The notes under the pieces were generated by a model. That model worked only from the letters and a program-made list of their open reading frames with translations, did not search any database and had not been told where the DNA came from. Positions 1 to 7,170 of a stretch of 48,666 nucleotides of DNA are shown piece by piece. The position numbers and the translations under genes were made by a program. The stretch is from assembly GCA_949288715.1 (NCBI GenBank), contig CASELH010000013.1, positions 1 to 48,666 of the forward strand. Direction: 5' to 3'. This DNA comes from an uncultured Bacteroides sp. (GTDB lineage: Bacteria; Bacteroidota; Bacteroidia; Bacteroidales; Bacteroidaceae). Position 1 is the first letter of the stretch, and each line of letters begins with the position of its first letter.

Positions 1-25
1 CCTAAAAAACCATTTTTGTTCCTGA

Positions 26-49
26 TTTGTTTCTTGTTTCAGAAACAAA
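26..49. repeat. Short inverted repeat in AT-rich leader region
   Basis: An 8-bp perfect inverted repeat (TTTGTTTC / GAAACAAA) is separated by 8 nt. It lies in an AT-rich stretch where I see no gene (positions 1-263). It could end a gene lying outside the window, but no clear T-tract follows, so its role is unknown. Confidence 0.3.
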
Positions 50-263
50 ATTCATAAACTACTCATTTACAAATGGTTAAATAGTTGTATATTAAATTTT
101 CCAGGTTTTCAATAACAAGAATAAAGCACAACGCTTCTTACAATTTCATACATAAAACAAAGAGTGCAACACCTTGCTTCTTTGGCTACAAAGCTATGAA
201 AGTTTTGTGAGAAAAGAAAATTTTCAGTAGTAAAGAATAAATAAACTGCACGTTAACCTTAGC

Positions 264-527
264 TCAACCATTATGAGTAAGTAGAGTTTCCACATTGCCC
301 AAAAGAAAGTAGAAGACAAGTCCAACGAGATAACCGCCATACCCAAAATCCTTTCAGGCATAGATGTAGAAGATGCCGTTGTGCCTTGACGCCATGGGCA
401 TATAACGTGAGATAGCCGGGTTGATAGTCCAAACCAAAGGAAGCAAGAACGGGAATGTAAACATATTAAAATTCCTGCATTCTCCGCGCCAAAATCCATA
501 AATGCTTACATGAAAAATCCTGATTAT
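264..527 (-). pseudogene. Possible decayed membrane-protein fragment
   Basis: On the minus strand one frame between stops at 528-530 and 264-266 reads as a hydrophobic, protein-like sequence (for example NMFTFPFLLPLVWTINPAI, then YGGYLVGLVFYFLLGNVE), interrupted by a single in-frame TGA at 354-356. It has no obvious start codon. This looks like the C-terminal part of a multi-pass membrane protein gene that has decayed. T-rich DNA easily gives hydrophobic translations in more than one frame, and a second frame (224-499) is also open, so this is a weak call with no family assignment. Confidence 0.2.
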
Positions 528-610
528 TCACCTTTCCTTACAAAAAACTCACTGAAAAGCATTCATAACCGCTTATAGCTCAATCTATTGCCGCAACAAA
601 TACAACTCAA

Positions 611-696
611 CTACGTACCACCTCCAACTCTCCTCCGATACAAGTCCGACACAAGTCCGATAATCCATCGGCGTATAGGATCGGAGGTGGACCGTA
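611..696. repeat. Palindromic intergenic repeat with tandem ACAAGTCCGA units
   Basis: Arms CCTCCGAT (632-639) and ATCGGAGG (680-687) pair, and an outer CCACCTCC (618-625) matches GGAGGTGG (683-690). Between the arms the 10-mer ACAAGTCCGA occurs twice in tandem (640-649 and 651-660). It can fold as a long imperfect hairpin. Nothing here is coding. It lies upstream of the TatD-like gene and may be a structured intergenic repeat. Confidence 0.5.
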
Positions 697-801
697 GGAA
701 ATACGGACATGTTTGGGAGGGAATAGAGGGATGATGGCCTTTGAAGCAGGTATTTTTGTAAACAATTCTTTTCTCAGGCCAATCTTTTGGAAAGAAATCC
801 G

Positions 802-809
802 TATCTTCG
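802..809 (+). promoter_or_regulatory. Possible -7 box for the TatD-like gene
   Basis: TATCTTCG differs from the Bacteroidetes -7 consensus TAnnTTTG by one base and sits 7 nt before the ATG at 817. No good TTTG -33 box is spaced correctly upstream. If used, the mRNA would be nearly leaderless. Confidence 0.35.
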
Positions 810-816
810 CACCGTT

Positions 817-1515
817 ATGGAGACAACCGCGACACAGCTGCTCGACATCCACACGCACCACCTGCCCCCCGTGCCGGGCACGGCCATCGTCAGCGTGTGC
901 CCCCCGGATTTCCGCCCGGAGGCGGGACACCTCTACTCCGTGGGCCTGCACCCGTGGCGCTTGGGCGAGGAGGGGCAGACGCTGGACGCACTGGAGGCCG
1001 CCCTGCGCCATCCGCAAGCCGTGGCCGTGGGCGAGGCGGGGCTGGACCGACTGGCGAAGGCACCCCTCACAGAGGTGCAAATCCCCCTCTTCGAGGCGCA
1101 GGCACGGCTGGCGGACGAACGGGGGCTGCCGCTCATCATCCACCTGGTGCGCTGCACCGCCGAGTTGCTGGCCTCTCGCCGCCGCCTCAGGCCCCGGGTG
1201 CCGTGGGTGGTGCACGGATTCCGGGGCAAACCCCAGCTGGCTGCCGAACTGCTGCGCCACGGGCTATGCCTCTCCTTCGGCGAACACTATCAGGCAGATG
1301 CACTGCGCATCACGCCTACCGACCGTATGTTTCTGGAGACAGACGAAAGCACCGCGCCCATCGGCACCCTGTGCCAACGCGCCTCCGCCCTGCTTGGCTC
1401 CCCCGTGCAAAGTCTGCGGCAAACCCTTGCGGAGAATGCGGCAAAGTGCTTCTTTTCCGGCAAAAACTTTGCATCTTCGCAGAAAGGTCGTATTTTTGCC
1501 CCGAAATTCGATTAA
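817..1515 (+). CDS. TatD-family metal-dependent hydrolase (short form)
   Basis: Predicted 232-residue member of the TatD/amidohydrolase superfamily, whose proteins are metal-dependent phosphoesterases or nucleases on a TIM barrel. Visible signatures are the N-terminal metal motif DIHTHHLPP, VGLHPW, the VGEAGLDR segment that carries the conserved Glu, the IIHLVR strand, VVHGFRGKP, and the late LETDES with the conserved Asp. The motif order is that of TatD, but the protein is shorter than the usual ~255-260 residues. I chose ATG 817; a TTG at 787 would add ten residues but overlaps the likely promoter. tyrS follows closely and its promoter lies inside the 3' end of this gene. The substrate is unknown; DNA 3'-5' exonuclease activity is known for some TatD proteins. 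Confidence 0.85.
   Translation: METTATQLLDIHTHHLPPVPGTAIVSVCPPDFRPEAGHLYSVGLHPWRLGEEGQTLDALEAALRHPQAVAVGEAGLDRLAKAPLTEVQIPLFEAQARLADERGLPLIIHLVRCTAELLASRRRLRPRVPWVVHGFRGKPQLAAELLRHGLCLSFGEHYQADALRITPTDRMFLETDESTAPIGTLCQRASALLGSPVQSLRQTLAENAAKCFFSGKNFASSQKGRIFAPKFD
1468..1498 (+). promoter_or_regulatory. Bacteroidetes-type promoter for tyrS
   Basis: TTTG at 1468-1471 is followed after 19 bp by TATTTTTG at 1491-1498, which matches the TTTG-N19-20-TAnnTTTG consensus. It lies inside the 3' end of the upstream TatD-like gene and 32 bp before the tyrS ATG. Confidence 0.75.
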
Positions 1516-1530
1516 ACCTATAATCATTCG

Positions 1531-2823
1531 ATGAATTTTGTAGAAGAACTTAGATGGCGTGGCATGCTCCACGACATGATGCCGGGCACTGAAGAACTCC
1601 TGGCAAAAGAACAAGTGACGGCCTACATCGGCTTCGACCCCACGGCAGACTCGCTGCACATCGGACACCTGTGCAGCGTCATGATTCTGCGCCACTTCCA
1701 GCGCTGCGGGCACAAGCCCCTGGCCCTCATCGGCGGCGCAACGGGCATGATTGGCGACCCCTCGGGCAAGTCGCAAGAGCGCAACCTGCTGGACGAGGAA
1801 ACCCTGCAACGCAACATGGCGGGCATGAAGAAGCAGCTGGCCAAGTTCCTGGACTTCGACTCCGACGCGCCCAACCGCGCCGAACTGGTGAACAACTACG
1901 ACTGGATGAAGGACTTCACCTTCCTGGACTTCGCACGCACCGTGGGCAAGCACATCACCGTGAACTACATGATGGCCAAGGACAGCGTGAAGAAGCGCCT
2001 CAACGGCGAGGCACGCGACGGCCTGTCGTTCACCGAATTCACCTACCAGCTGCTGCAAGGCTACGACTTCCTGCACCTCTACGAGACCAAGGGCTGCAAG
2101 CTGCAGATGGGCGGCAGCGACCAGTGGGGCAACATCACCACCGGTGCCGAACTCATCCGCCGCACCAACGGCGGCGAGGTCTTCGCCCTGACCTGCCCCC
2201 TCATCACCAAGGCCGACGGAGGCAAGTTCGGCAAGACGGAGAGCGGCAACGTGTGGCTCGACCCGCGCTACACCTCGCCCTACAAGTTCTACCAATTCTG
2301 GCTCAACGTGAGCGACGAAGACGCCGCCCGCTACATCAAGATATTCACCGCCCTCTCCCGCGAGGAGATTGAAGCCCTCACCGCCGAGCACCAACAGGCA
2401 CCCCACCTGCGCGTGCTGCAAAAGCGCCTGGCACAGGAAGTCACCGTCATGGTGCACAGCCAGGAAGACTACCAGGCAGCCGTCGAGGCCTCCAACATCC
2501 TCTTTGGCGGCGGCACAAGCGACGCCCTCAAGAAGCTGGACGAACAGACGCTGCTCTCCGTATTCGAGGGCGTGCCTCAGTTTGAAATCTCGCGCGATGC
2601 CCTCGGCGCAGGCGTGAAGGCCGTCGACCTCTTTACCGAGCAGGCAGCCGTGTTCCCCTCCAAGGGCGAAATGCGCAAGCTGGTGCAAGGCGGAGGCGTG
2701 TCGCTGAACAAGGAGAAACTTACCGCCTTCGACCAGGTAATCACCACGGACGACCTGCTGGACGGCAAGTACCTGCTGGTGCAACGCGGCAAGAAGAACT
2801 ACTACTTGCTCATCGCCAAGTAA
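1531..2823 (+). CDS. tyrS: Tyrosyl-tRNA synthetase
   Basis: 430-residue class I aminoacyl-tRNA synthetase that activates tyrosine with ATP and charges tRNA-Tyr in the cytosol. The HIGH motif is intact at residues 43-46 and the KMSKS-equivalent loop reads KFGKT at about 232-236, the usual TyrRS variant. The tyrosine-binding region [11 protein letters not shown] is present. The C-terminus ends in an S4-like RNA-binding domain ([13 protein letters not shown] region). Length and motif order match bacterial TyrRS. It has its own promoter and is followed by a strong intrinsic terminator, so it is probably transcribed alone. Confidence 0.98.
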   Translation: MNFVEELRWRGMLHDMMPGTEELLAKEQVTAYIGFDPTADSLHIGHLCSVMILRHFQRCGHKPLALIGGATGMIGDPSGKSQERNLLDEETLQRNMAGMKKQLAKFLDFDSDAPNRAELVNNYDWMKDFTFLDFARTVGKHITVNYMMAKDSVKKRLNGEARDGLSFTEFTYQLLQGYDFLHLYETKGCKLQMGGSDQWGNITTGAELIRRTNGGEVFALTCPLITKADGGKFGKTESGNVWLDPRYTSPYKFYQFWLNVSDEDAARYIKIFTALSREEIEALTAEHQQAPHLRVLQKRLAQEVTVMVHSQEDYQAAVEASNILFGGGTSDALKKLDEQTLLSVFEGVPQFEISRDALGAGVKAVDLFTEQAAVFPSKGEMRKLVQGGGVSLNKEKLTAFDQVITTDDLLDGKYLLVQRGKKNYYLLIAK

Positions 2824-2867
2824 CAGGAAAGAAACATTTCCAAAAGATCATACATATTTTCAAGGGA

Positions 2868-2897
2868 GGTCTGCGCTGCGACAGCGCGGGCCTTTTT
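2868..2897 (+). terminator. Intrinsic terminator of tyrS
   Basis: An 11-bp stem (2868-2878 with 2882-2892, including two G-U pairs) with a 3-nt loop is followed by five T residues at 2893-2897, 44 bp after the tyrS stop. Confidence 0.85.
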
Positions 2898-2951
2898 CAT
2901 GCTTATACAACCACTTTTCTACGCCTAAGGAAGAAAAAAACAAAGAAAAGC

Positions 2952-2982
2952 TTGCAAGTGTCCCGTCAATGCCTTACCTTTG
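2952..2982 (+). promoter_or_regulatory. Promoter of tRNA-Gln
   Basis: TACCTTTG at 2975-2982 is a perfect TAnnTTTG box. A TTGC at 2952-2955, 19 bp upstream, resembles the -33 TTTG. The tRNA begins 30 bp after the -7 box. Confidence 0.7.
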
Positions 2983-3012
2983 CACCGCTTTTTAACAGAA
3001 AGCCCCAAAGTT

Positions 3013-3083
3013 TGGACTATGGTGTAATGGTAGCACAACAGGTTTTGGTTCTGTTTGTCCTGGTTCGAATCCGGGTAGTCCAA
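3013..3083 (+). tRNA. tRNA-Gln (anticodon TTG)
   Basis: A complete cloverleaf can be drawn. The acceptor arms TGGACTA (3013-3019) and TAGTCCA (3076-3082) pair. A D-arm with GGTGTAATGGTAGCAC and the T-arm GGTTCGAATCC are present. The anticodon stem ACAGG/TCTGT encloses the loop TTTTGGT, giving anticodon TTG, which reads the Gln codon CAA. CCA is not fully encoded. A promoter and a terminator bracket it as a single-tRNA unit. Confidence 0.95.
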
Positions 3084-3086
3084 CGC

Positions 3087-3131
3087 AGAAAGAGCCGCCA
3101 AACATTCGTCGTTTGAGCGGCTCTTTCTTTT
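3087..3131 (+). terminator. Intrinsic terminator of tRNA-Gln
   Basis: A 12-bp perfect stem (3087-3098 with 3117-3128, AGAAAGAGCCGC / GCGGCTCTTTCT) is extended by an inner CAAAC/GTTTG pairing (3099-3103 with 3111-3115). It ends in a T-rich tail and starts 3 nt after the tRNA. Confidence 0.85.
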
Positions 3132-3177
3132 ATACCTGCCTGCAAAGACGGGCTTAACTCCAATCAAACCATCGCTT

Positions 3178-3933
3178 ATGAAATTCATCTCCTGGAATGT
3201 GAACGGACTGCGCGCCTGCAAGGACAAAGGCTTTGCCGACGCTTTCAAGGCACTCGATGCCGACTTCTTCTGCCTGCAAGAGACCAAGATGCAGGCCGGA
3301 CAACTGGACTTGCCCTTTGACGGCTACACCTCTTACTGGAACTACGCCGAAAAGAAAGGCTACTCGGGCACGGCCATCTACACCCGCCACCAGCCCCTCG
3401 GCGTGACCTACGGCATAGGCCGCGAAGAGCATGACAAGGAGGGGCGCGTCATTACCCTCGAAATGCCCGCATTCTTCCTGGTAACGGTCTACACGCCCAA
3501 CTCGCAGGACGAACTGCGCCGGCTGGACTACCGCATGACGTGGGAAGACGAGTTCCGCCAGTACCTGCTCGCGCTGGATGAGCGGAAGCCCGTCGTCGTG
3601 TGCGGCGACCTGAACGTGGCCCACCAGGAAATCGACCTGAAGAACCCCAAGACCAACCGACGCAACGCGGGCTTCACCGACGAGGAGCGCGCCAAGTTCA
3701 GCACGCTGCTCGCCTCGGGCTTCACTGATACGTTCCGTTACTTCTATCCTGAGCAGAAGGACATTTACTCGTGGTGGTCATACCGCTTCCGCGCCCGCGA
3801 GAAGAATGCAGGCTGGCGCATAGACTACTTCCTGGTGTCCAACCGCCTGCAACCCCAGCTGGCCGGCGCCGCCATCCACACGGATATCTATGGCTCGGAC
3901 CACTGCCCGGTAGAGGTGGACATCAACCTGTAA
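3178..3933 (+). CDS. xth: Exodeoxyribonuclease III (AP endonuclease family 1)
   Basis: 251-residue EEP-superfamily nuclease for base-excision repair; it cuts DNA 5' of abasic sites and has 3' exonuclease activity. Key motifs are present: FISWNVNGLRA with Asn7, LQETKM with the metal-binding Glu35, the CGDLNVAHQEIDLKNPK active-site loop, and the C-terminal SDHCPVEVDI with the catalytic His. Length matches ExoA/Xth proteins. Its TAA stop (3931-3933) directly abuts the stop of the convergent esterase gene with no base between them. Confidence 0.96.
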   Translation: MKFISWNVNGLRACKDKGFADAFKALDADFFCLQETKMQAGQLDLPFDGYTSYWNYAEKKGYSGTAIYTRHQPLGVTYGIGREEHDKEGRVITLEMPAFFLVTVYTPNSQDELRRLDYRMTWEDEFRQYLLALDERKPVVVCGDLNVAHQEIDLKNPKTNRRNAGFTDEERAKFSTLLASGFTDTFRYFYPEQKDIYSWWSYRFRAREKNAGWRIDYFLVSNRLQPQLAGAAIHTDIYGSDHCPVEVDINL

Positions 3934-5370
3934 TCACCAGTCATCCGTACGGAAGGGCACGGCCGGAAGGTCGTTGCCCCCAATCAGTGTGCCCGGCATA
4001 AAGTCGCGGAAGCAATAGCGCACGGCCACCGGCTTCTCCACCTGCTTGGAGGAGACCACCAGCTCATTGGTCTGCCAATGCAGCCACACGCTGTCTGCCG
4101 GGTGGGACACGCGGTCCTCGCCCGCCAGCTCAAATCCCCGAATGTCATAGTTGCGGCAAATGCCCATCTCCAGGTGGTCGAACATCACCCAGGCCTCGCG
4201 GCCCTTCACCGTCCACGACTTGTATTGCGGGCCGAAGCAGCACACTTGTTTCTTGCCATACGTCAGGTTCAGCGCCAGGTAGCTGAGGCGATGGCCCACG
4301 GGCTTCTTGTGGCGCGGATGGATGTTGTAGCGTTCATACGGCTCGGCAAGGTTGTTGGTGGACACCATGGCGCTGTTGGGAATGAGGCTCTGCGCCCGGA
4401 ACTGGGCTTCGCGCAAGCGGGCACCGTTGGCCTGGTCGCCGCTGCCGTAGTCGTAGGGGGCAATCTCCACGAAGTAGAAGGGTATCTGCTCCTGCTCCAT
4501 CTCCCCGCGCCAATGCTGCACCATGGTGGCCAGCCGCTCGGCATACGTCTGATAACTGCTTACGTTGCTACAGCCTTGATACCAGATGATGCCCTTCACC
4601 GTGTAGTGGCGCACGGGGCTGAACATGCCGTTGTAGGCCAGCATGGGGCGCTCGTAGTCGGGCTGCACGCGGGCTATGGAGGCGCTGTCGGTGGGCACGT
4701 CGGGATAGGCCTCGAGAATGTCGCGGGGCAACCAGCTCTCTACCTTGGAGCCGCCATATGCGCAGTTCACAATGCCCACGGGCACATGCAGGGCGCGGCT
4801 CAAGTTGGAGGCGAAGTAGAAAGCCGTGGCGCTGAACTCCATCACGTCGGCAAAATCTTGCGTCGTCATCCAGCGGCCGGCGCAATCCTCCTGGGGCGCA
4901 TAGCTCTGCCGGATGGGCACGTTGAACATGCGCACGCCCTTGTCGGTCTGCGCGGCGGCAATGGCGTCATCCAGTCCGTCTTGCACGGGGCATCCGGCAA
5001 AGCCCTTGAGAGGCATCTGCATGTTGCTCTGCCCCGAGGCCAGCCACACCTCACCCACCAGCACGTTGCGCACGGCAAGGGGTCCCTCGCCGTCGTCGAA
5101 GGTTATGTCGTAGGGCGTATATCCTGCCTCGGGCGTGGCCAGGCGGATGGTCCATCGGCCCGTGTCGTCGGCATGGCAGAGGGACGTCTGCCCGCTCCAC
5201 GAGGGGGTGACGCGCACGGTGGAGCGCGGCGTGGCCCACCCCCACAGCTTCACATCGGCCTGTTGTTGCAGCATCATGTTGTCGGCCACCAGCGCGGGCA
5301 GCTTCACTTTGGCGCCCAAAGTCGTAGCGGCGCAAAGCAAGAGGAGAGATAAAAGAGTTTTCCGTTTCAT
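3934..5370 (-). CDS. Sialate O-acetylesterase-like (SASA/SGNH) exported enzyme
   Basis: 478-residue protein with an N-terminal signal peptide (about residues 1-20) and a SASA-type SGNH esterase fold. It would remove O-acetyl groups from sialic acids or other sugars in the periplasm. The nucleophile motif GQSNM is clear (Ser115). The C-terminal catalytic block reads NIHPRHKKPVG with His351, where most relatives have Asp before I-H-P. The internal motif usually written WYQGESN reads WYQGCSN (Cys266). Both changes are visible in the sequence; whether they alter activity is unknown. It is a single gene convergent with xth and has no PUL partners here. Acetylxylan or other sugar esterase activity is possible. 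Confidence 0.88.
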   Translation of the reverse strand: MKRKTLLSLLLLCAATTLGAKVKLPALVADNMMLQQQADVKLWGWATPRSTVRVTPSWSGQTSLCHADDTGRWTIRLATPEAGYTPYDITFDDGEGPLAVRNVLVGEVWLASGQSNMQMPLKGFAGCPVQDGLDDAIAAAQTDKGVRMFNVPIRQSYAPQEDCAGRWMTTQDFADVMEFSATAFYFASNLSRALHVPVGIVNCAYGGSKVESWLPRDILEAYPDVPTDSASIARVQPDYERPMLAYNGMFSPVRHYTVKGIIWYQGCSNVSSYQTYAERLATMVQHWRGEMEQEQIPFYFVEIAPYDYGSGDQANGARLREAQFRAQSLIPNSAMVSTNNLAEPYERYNIHPRHKKPVGHRLSYLALNLTYGKKQVCCFGPQYKSWTVKGREAWVMFDHLEMGICRNYDIRGFELAGEDRVSHPADSVWLHWQTNELVVSSKQVEKPVAVRYCFRDFMPGTLIGGNDLPAVPFRTDDW

Positions 5371-5411
5371 GAAATAATTTTGTATATTAAGTTGTTAAAT
5401 AAGAGTAATCT

Positions 5412-5443
5412 ATTGGTCACTTCATGGCAAAATAGTACTTTTG
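5412..5443. promoter_or_regulatory. Overlapping divergent promoters
   Basis: On the plus strand ATTG (5412-5415), a 20-bp spacer and TACTTTTG (5436-5443) form a good promoter pointing at the candidate RNA at 5450-5546. On the minus strand CAAAATA (5428-5434) reads TATTTTG and could serve the esterase gene starting at 5370. The two -7 boxes are one base apart and together form a CAAAA...TTTTG palindrome. Confidence 0.6.
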
Positions 5444-5449
5444 CGGCAG

Positions 5450-5546
5450 AATCATCACCCAAAGGGTGAAGGATATGGCGAGAGACGTGTTCTTCCAGTC
5501 GCATTGCCTAAAGTTGCGTACCTCACTTGCGAAGTGAGGTTTTTTT
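5450..5546 (+). ncRNA. Candidate small RNA, unknown family
   Basis: A roughly 97-nt transcript is predicted from the plus-strand promoter at 5412-5443 to the terminator at 5520-5546. It carries a 5' hairpin TCACCC-AAA-GGGTGA (5455-5469), an unstructured-looking middle, and the terminator stem. No reading frame of useful length fills it. I do not recognise it as SRP RNA, 6S RNA, tmRNA or a known riboswitch. It runs antisense into the last codons of the gene at 5523-6044. A short leader or attenuator is an alternative, but no plus-strand gene follows until 7171. Confidence 0.5.
5520..5546 (+). terminator. Intrinsic terminator of the candidate RNA
   Basis: A 9-bp perfect stem ACCTCACTT / AAGTGAGGT (5520-5528 with 5532-5540), a 3-nt loop and a seven-T tract. 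The T-tract is on the plus strand only. The hairpin overlaps the last codons and stop of the minus-strand gene at 5523. Confidence 0.8.
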
Positions 5547-6044
5547 GTTTTTATATGCCTTATACTCACTTCTGAACCTTCCTTGTTCAATGTCGTCTAC
5601 GCAATATCCTGTCACCAGGAACAAGTCTGGTCGCTCCTCACGCAAAATCACGATGTATTTCTTTTCCTCATACCATAACAGTATGTTATTATGCCCTTTC
5701 GCATCATTTTTTTCAAATCTTTTAATTAAGGAGTGCTCATGGCACTCTATGATGGTGCGCACCCAATGAATTTTGTTTGCCCGGTCTTTATCATACTGCC
5801 TTTTACCCGTATAACAATTTTTCCGCGTCACAAGGTGGTCAAACGTTTTCTGCTTGCCAACAAAACATCCCTCTCTCCTATCCTTCACAATATCTCTATT
5901 GACCACGACTTTTTTCCCCTCGAAATACACTTCGTTACGTACAAAATCATCCAGATAAATGCCGTATATCCGAAACAGTTGTTCTTTGCTGGGAGCTGAG
6001 GCATCCAAATCCTCAAACAAATCCTCCAATTCTTCCAGTTCCAT
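5523..6044 (-). CDS. Unknown protein, possibly RelE/barnase-like RNase
   Basis: 173 residues; not recognised with certainty. The N-terminus is acidic (MELEELEDLFEDLD). The rest is rich in Lys, Arg and aromatic residues, including FDHLVTRKN (His70, Arg74), KIHWVRTII, and a C-terminal block LLWYEEKKYIVIL followed by FLVTGYCVD (Thr145) and EYKAYKNK. This order of a His/Arg strand, a Trp helix, then a Y-V-I-L strand and a T-G-Y-x-V strand resembles small RelE/barnase-type (BECR-fold) phage-associated nucleases; that is an inference from pattern only. It lies 12 bp downstream of a DUF3800 gene, is AT-rich compared with its neighbours, and its stop lies inside the terminator of the opposite-strand candidate RNA. 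Confidence 0.65.
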   Translation of the reverse strand: MELEELEDLFEDLDASAPSKEQLFRIYGIYLDDFVRNEVYFEGKKVVVNRDIVKDRREGCFVGKQKTFDHLVTRKNCYTGKRQYDKDRANKIHWVRTIIECHEHSLIKRFEKNDAKGHNNILLWYEEKKYIVILREERPDLFLVTGYCVDDIEQGRFRSEYKAYKNKKTSLRK

Positions 6045-6056
6045 ATCGCCTTCTGT

Positions 6057-6749
6057 TTATTTTGCCAACTGGAAATCCCAAATCCGAAATTTCTTTTCCC
6101 ACGGAGGAGTACTTTCGGTGATAGAGTACCCGGACTTTTGTTCTATATAGTCTATAATATCATTTTTCACCCTACTTGTTTTCGGTATATCATTACGCTG
6201 TTTATACACGATAGCGCCGATAAAAAAATCGGCTAATTGTATAAACTGGTTTTCTTCCGAACGTATATTCTGGAAGTGCACATATTTTCCCTTTCCACAC
6301 ACTTTCTCCAGCACCTCCGACAGTTTATCAAGCCTGGCCTTTCCTTGGCAATCCTTGATATCCATATAAACCTTGTAGGCATTTTGGCTTTGATAATCCC
6401 TAATCAGGTAAAACATCGTTTTGTAATAGAATATATTGTGATCGCCCTTATTATAGCGTTCGTTATTGATGTTTTCCTTATGCTTGATAAGCAATACCCT
6501 GAAGCTTAATGCATTCTGACGAAAAAAGAAGTCTATCAACTCTTTGTACAAAGCCATGCGCGAGGCCGACACTTTATTCCACTTCAACTCCGTAGGCGAG
6601 TGATGCAACAACTTTATTTCCTTTATCTTAGCCGCAATCCTCTTCCATGATGTCTCTTCCACGTAAACAGCTCCCACACACATCACCGGCATCCGGTCGC
6701 CCTCCAAGTGACAGCTTTCATCTATATAAATTCTCCTGATATCAGCCAT
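6057..6749 (-). CDS. DUF3800 domain protein
   Basis: 230-residue protein with the DUF3800 pattern, a family with an RNase H-like fold and no settled function, often found near phage and defence genes. Visible family features are YIDES at residues 8-12 (Asp10, Glu11), the ELKW block at 54-57, MDIKD at 129-133, and QLADFF at 171-176. These acidic positions are spaced like an RNase H-type metal centre. No signal peptide or membrane segment is seen, so it is probably cytosolic. It is the first gene of a two-gene unit, is AT-rich unlike the surrounding genes, and has its own promoter. The island-like composition suggests horizontal acquisition. Confidence 0.85.
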   Translation of the reverse strand: MADIRRIYIDESCHLEGDRMPVMCVGAVYVEETSWKRIAAKIKEIKLLHHSPTELKWNKVSASRMALYKELIDFFFRQNALSFRVLLIKHKENINNERYNKGDHNIFYYKTMFYLIRDYQSQNAYKVYMDIKDCQGKARLDKLSEVLEKVCGKGKYVHFQNIRSEENQFIQLADFFIGAIVYKQRNDIPKTSRVKNDIIDYIEQKSGYSITESTPPWEKKFRIWDFQLAK

Positions 6750-6775
6750 GTTTAATGTATACTAAAGAACAGAGG

Positions 6776-6783
6776 CAAAAATA
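6776..6783 (-). promoter_or_regulatory. -7 box upstream of the DUF3800 gene
   Basis: CAAAAATA on the plus strand reads TATTTTTG on the minus strand, a perfect TAnnTTTG box, 26 bp upstream of the ATG at 6749. No exact TTTG -33 box is visible. Confidence 0.6.
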
Positions 6784-6930
6784 CACTTTTTTTGCCCACC
6801 ATCTTCCGCCTGCCGGCAAAAACAAGCGATTTCATACCCGCATTGGCGACATTCCATCACCGCCCCACAGCCCGGCCGGGCACGCGCCTCCCTCCAACCC
6901 CCTACCCGGTTTGTCCGCTCTTTTTCCGTT

Positions 6931-6993
6931 CCATAGGGCCGAAGCCCGACCGAAGGAGTACCGAATGGGGTACGAGTGGGGTACGAATGGGGT
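6931..6993. repeat. Intergenic repeat with tandem GGTACGARTGGG units
   Basis: A 54-nt block (6931-6984) aligns without gaps to 39194-39247; both contain CCATAG-GCCGAAG and TACCGAATGGGGTACGA. Here the unit GTACGAATGGG, or a near copy, occurs three times in tandem (about 6957-6993). The rest of the gap 6784-7131 is GC-rich and shows no gene. It looks like a dispersed intergenic element. Confidence 0.55.
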
Positions 6994-7131
6994 GGGGAGA
7001 GGAGGTGTAAGGATTCTTGCCGAAGGGAGGCGGGCATGGCAATCGCGACACAGAGGGCGACACAAAGACCTTTTGCTATGAAAGGACGTTAATAATCGCC
7101 CTCTGCGCCACGGGTTTCGGAGGGAAATCAC

Positions 7132-7139
7132 TATCTTTG
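7132..7139 (+). promoter_or_regulatory. -7 box upstream of the DUF2723 gene
   Basis: TATCTTTG is a perfect TAnnTTTG box 31 bp before the ATG at 7171. A -33 TTTG at the right distance is not seen. Confidence 0.6.
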
Positions 7140-7170
7140 CGCCTTGAACGTAAAAATTGCTTTCATCCAG

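Noticed and set aside
601-720. Possible CRISPR-like array with ACAAGTCCGA repeats
   Set aside because: Only two 10-bp tandem units without unique spacers and no cas genes; it fits a palindromic intergenic repeat better.
1264-2784. Long open frame opposite tyrS, about 506 codons
   Set aside because: It is the antisense shadow of tyrS in GC-rich DNA. Its translation is Val/Ala/His/Gly-rich without motifs, while tyrS has all catalytic motifs.
5450-5546. Identity of the candidate RNA as SRP (4.5S) RNA
   Set aside because: The conserved SRP apical loop (GGAAGGAAGCAGC-type sequence) is absent.
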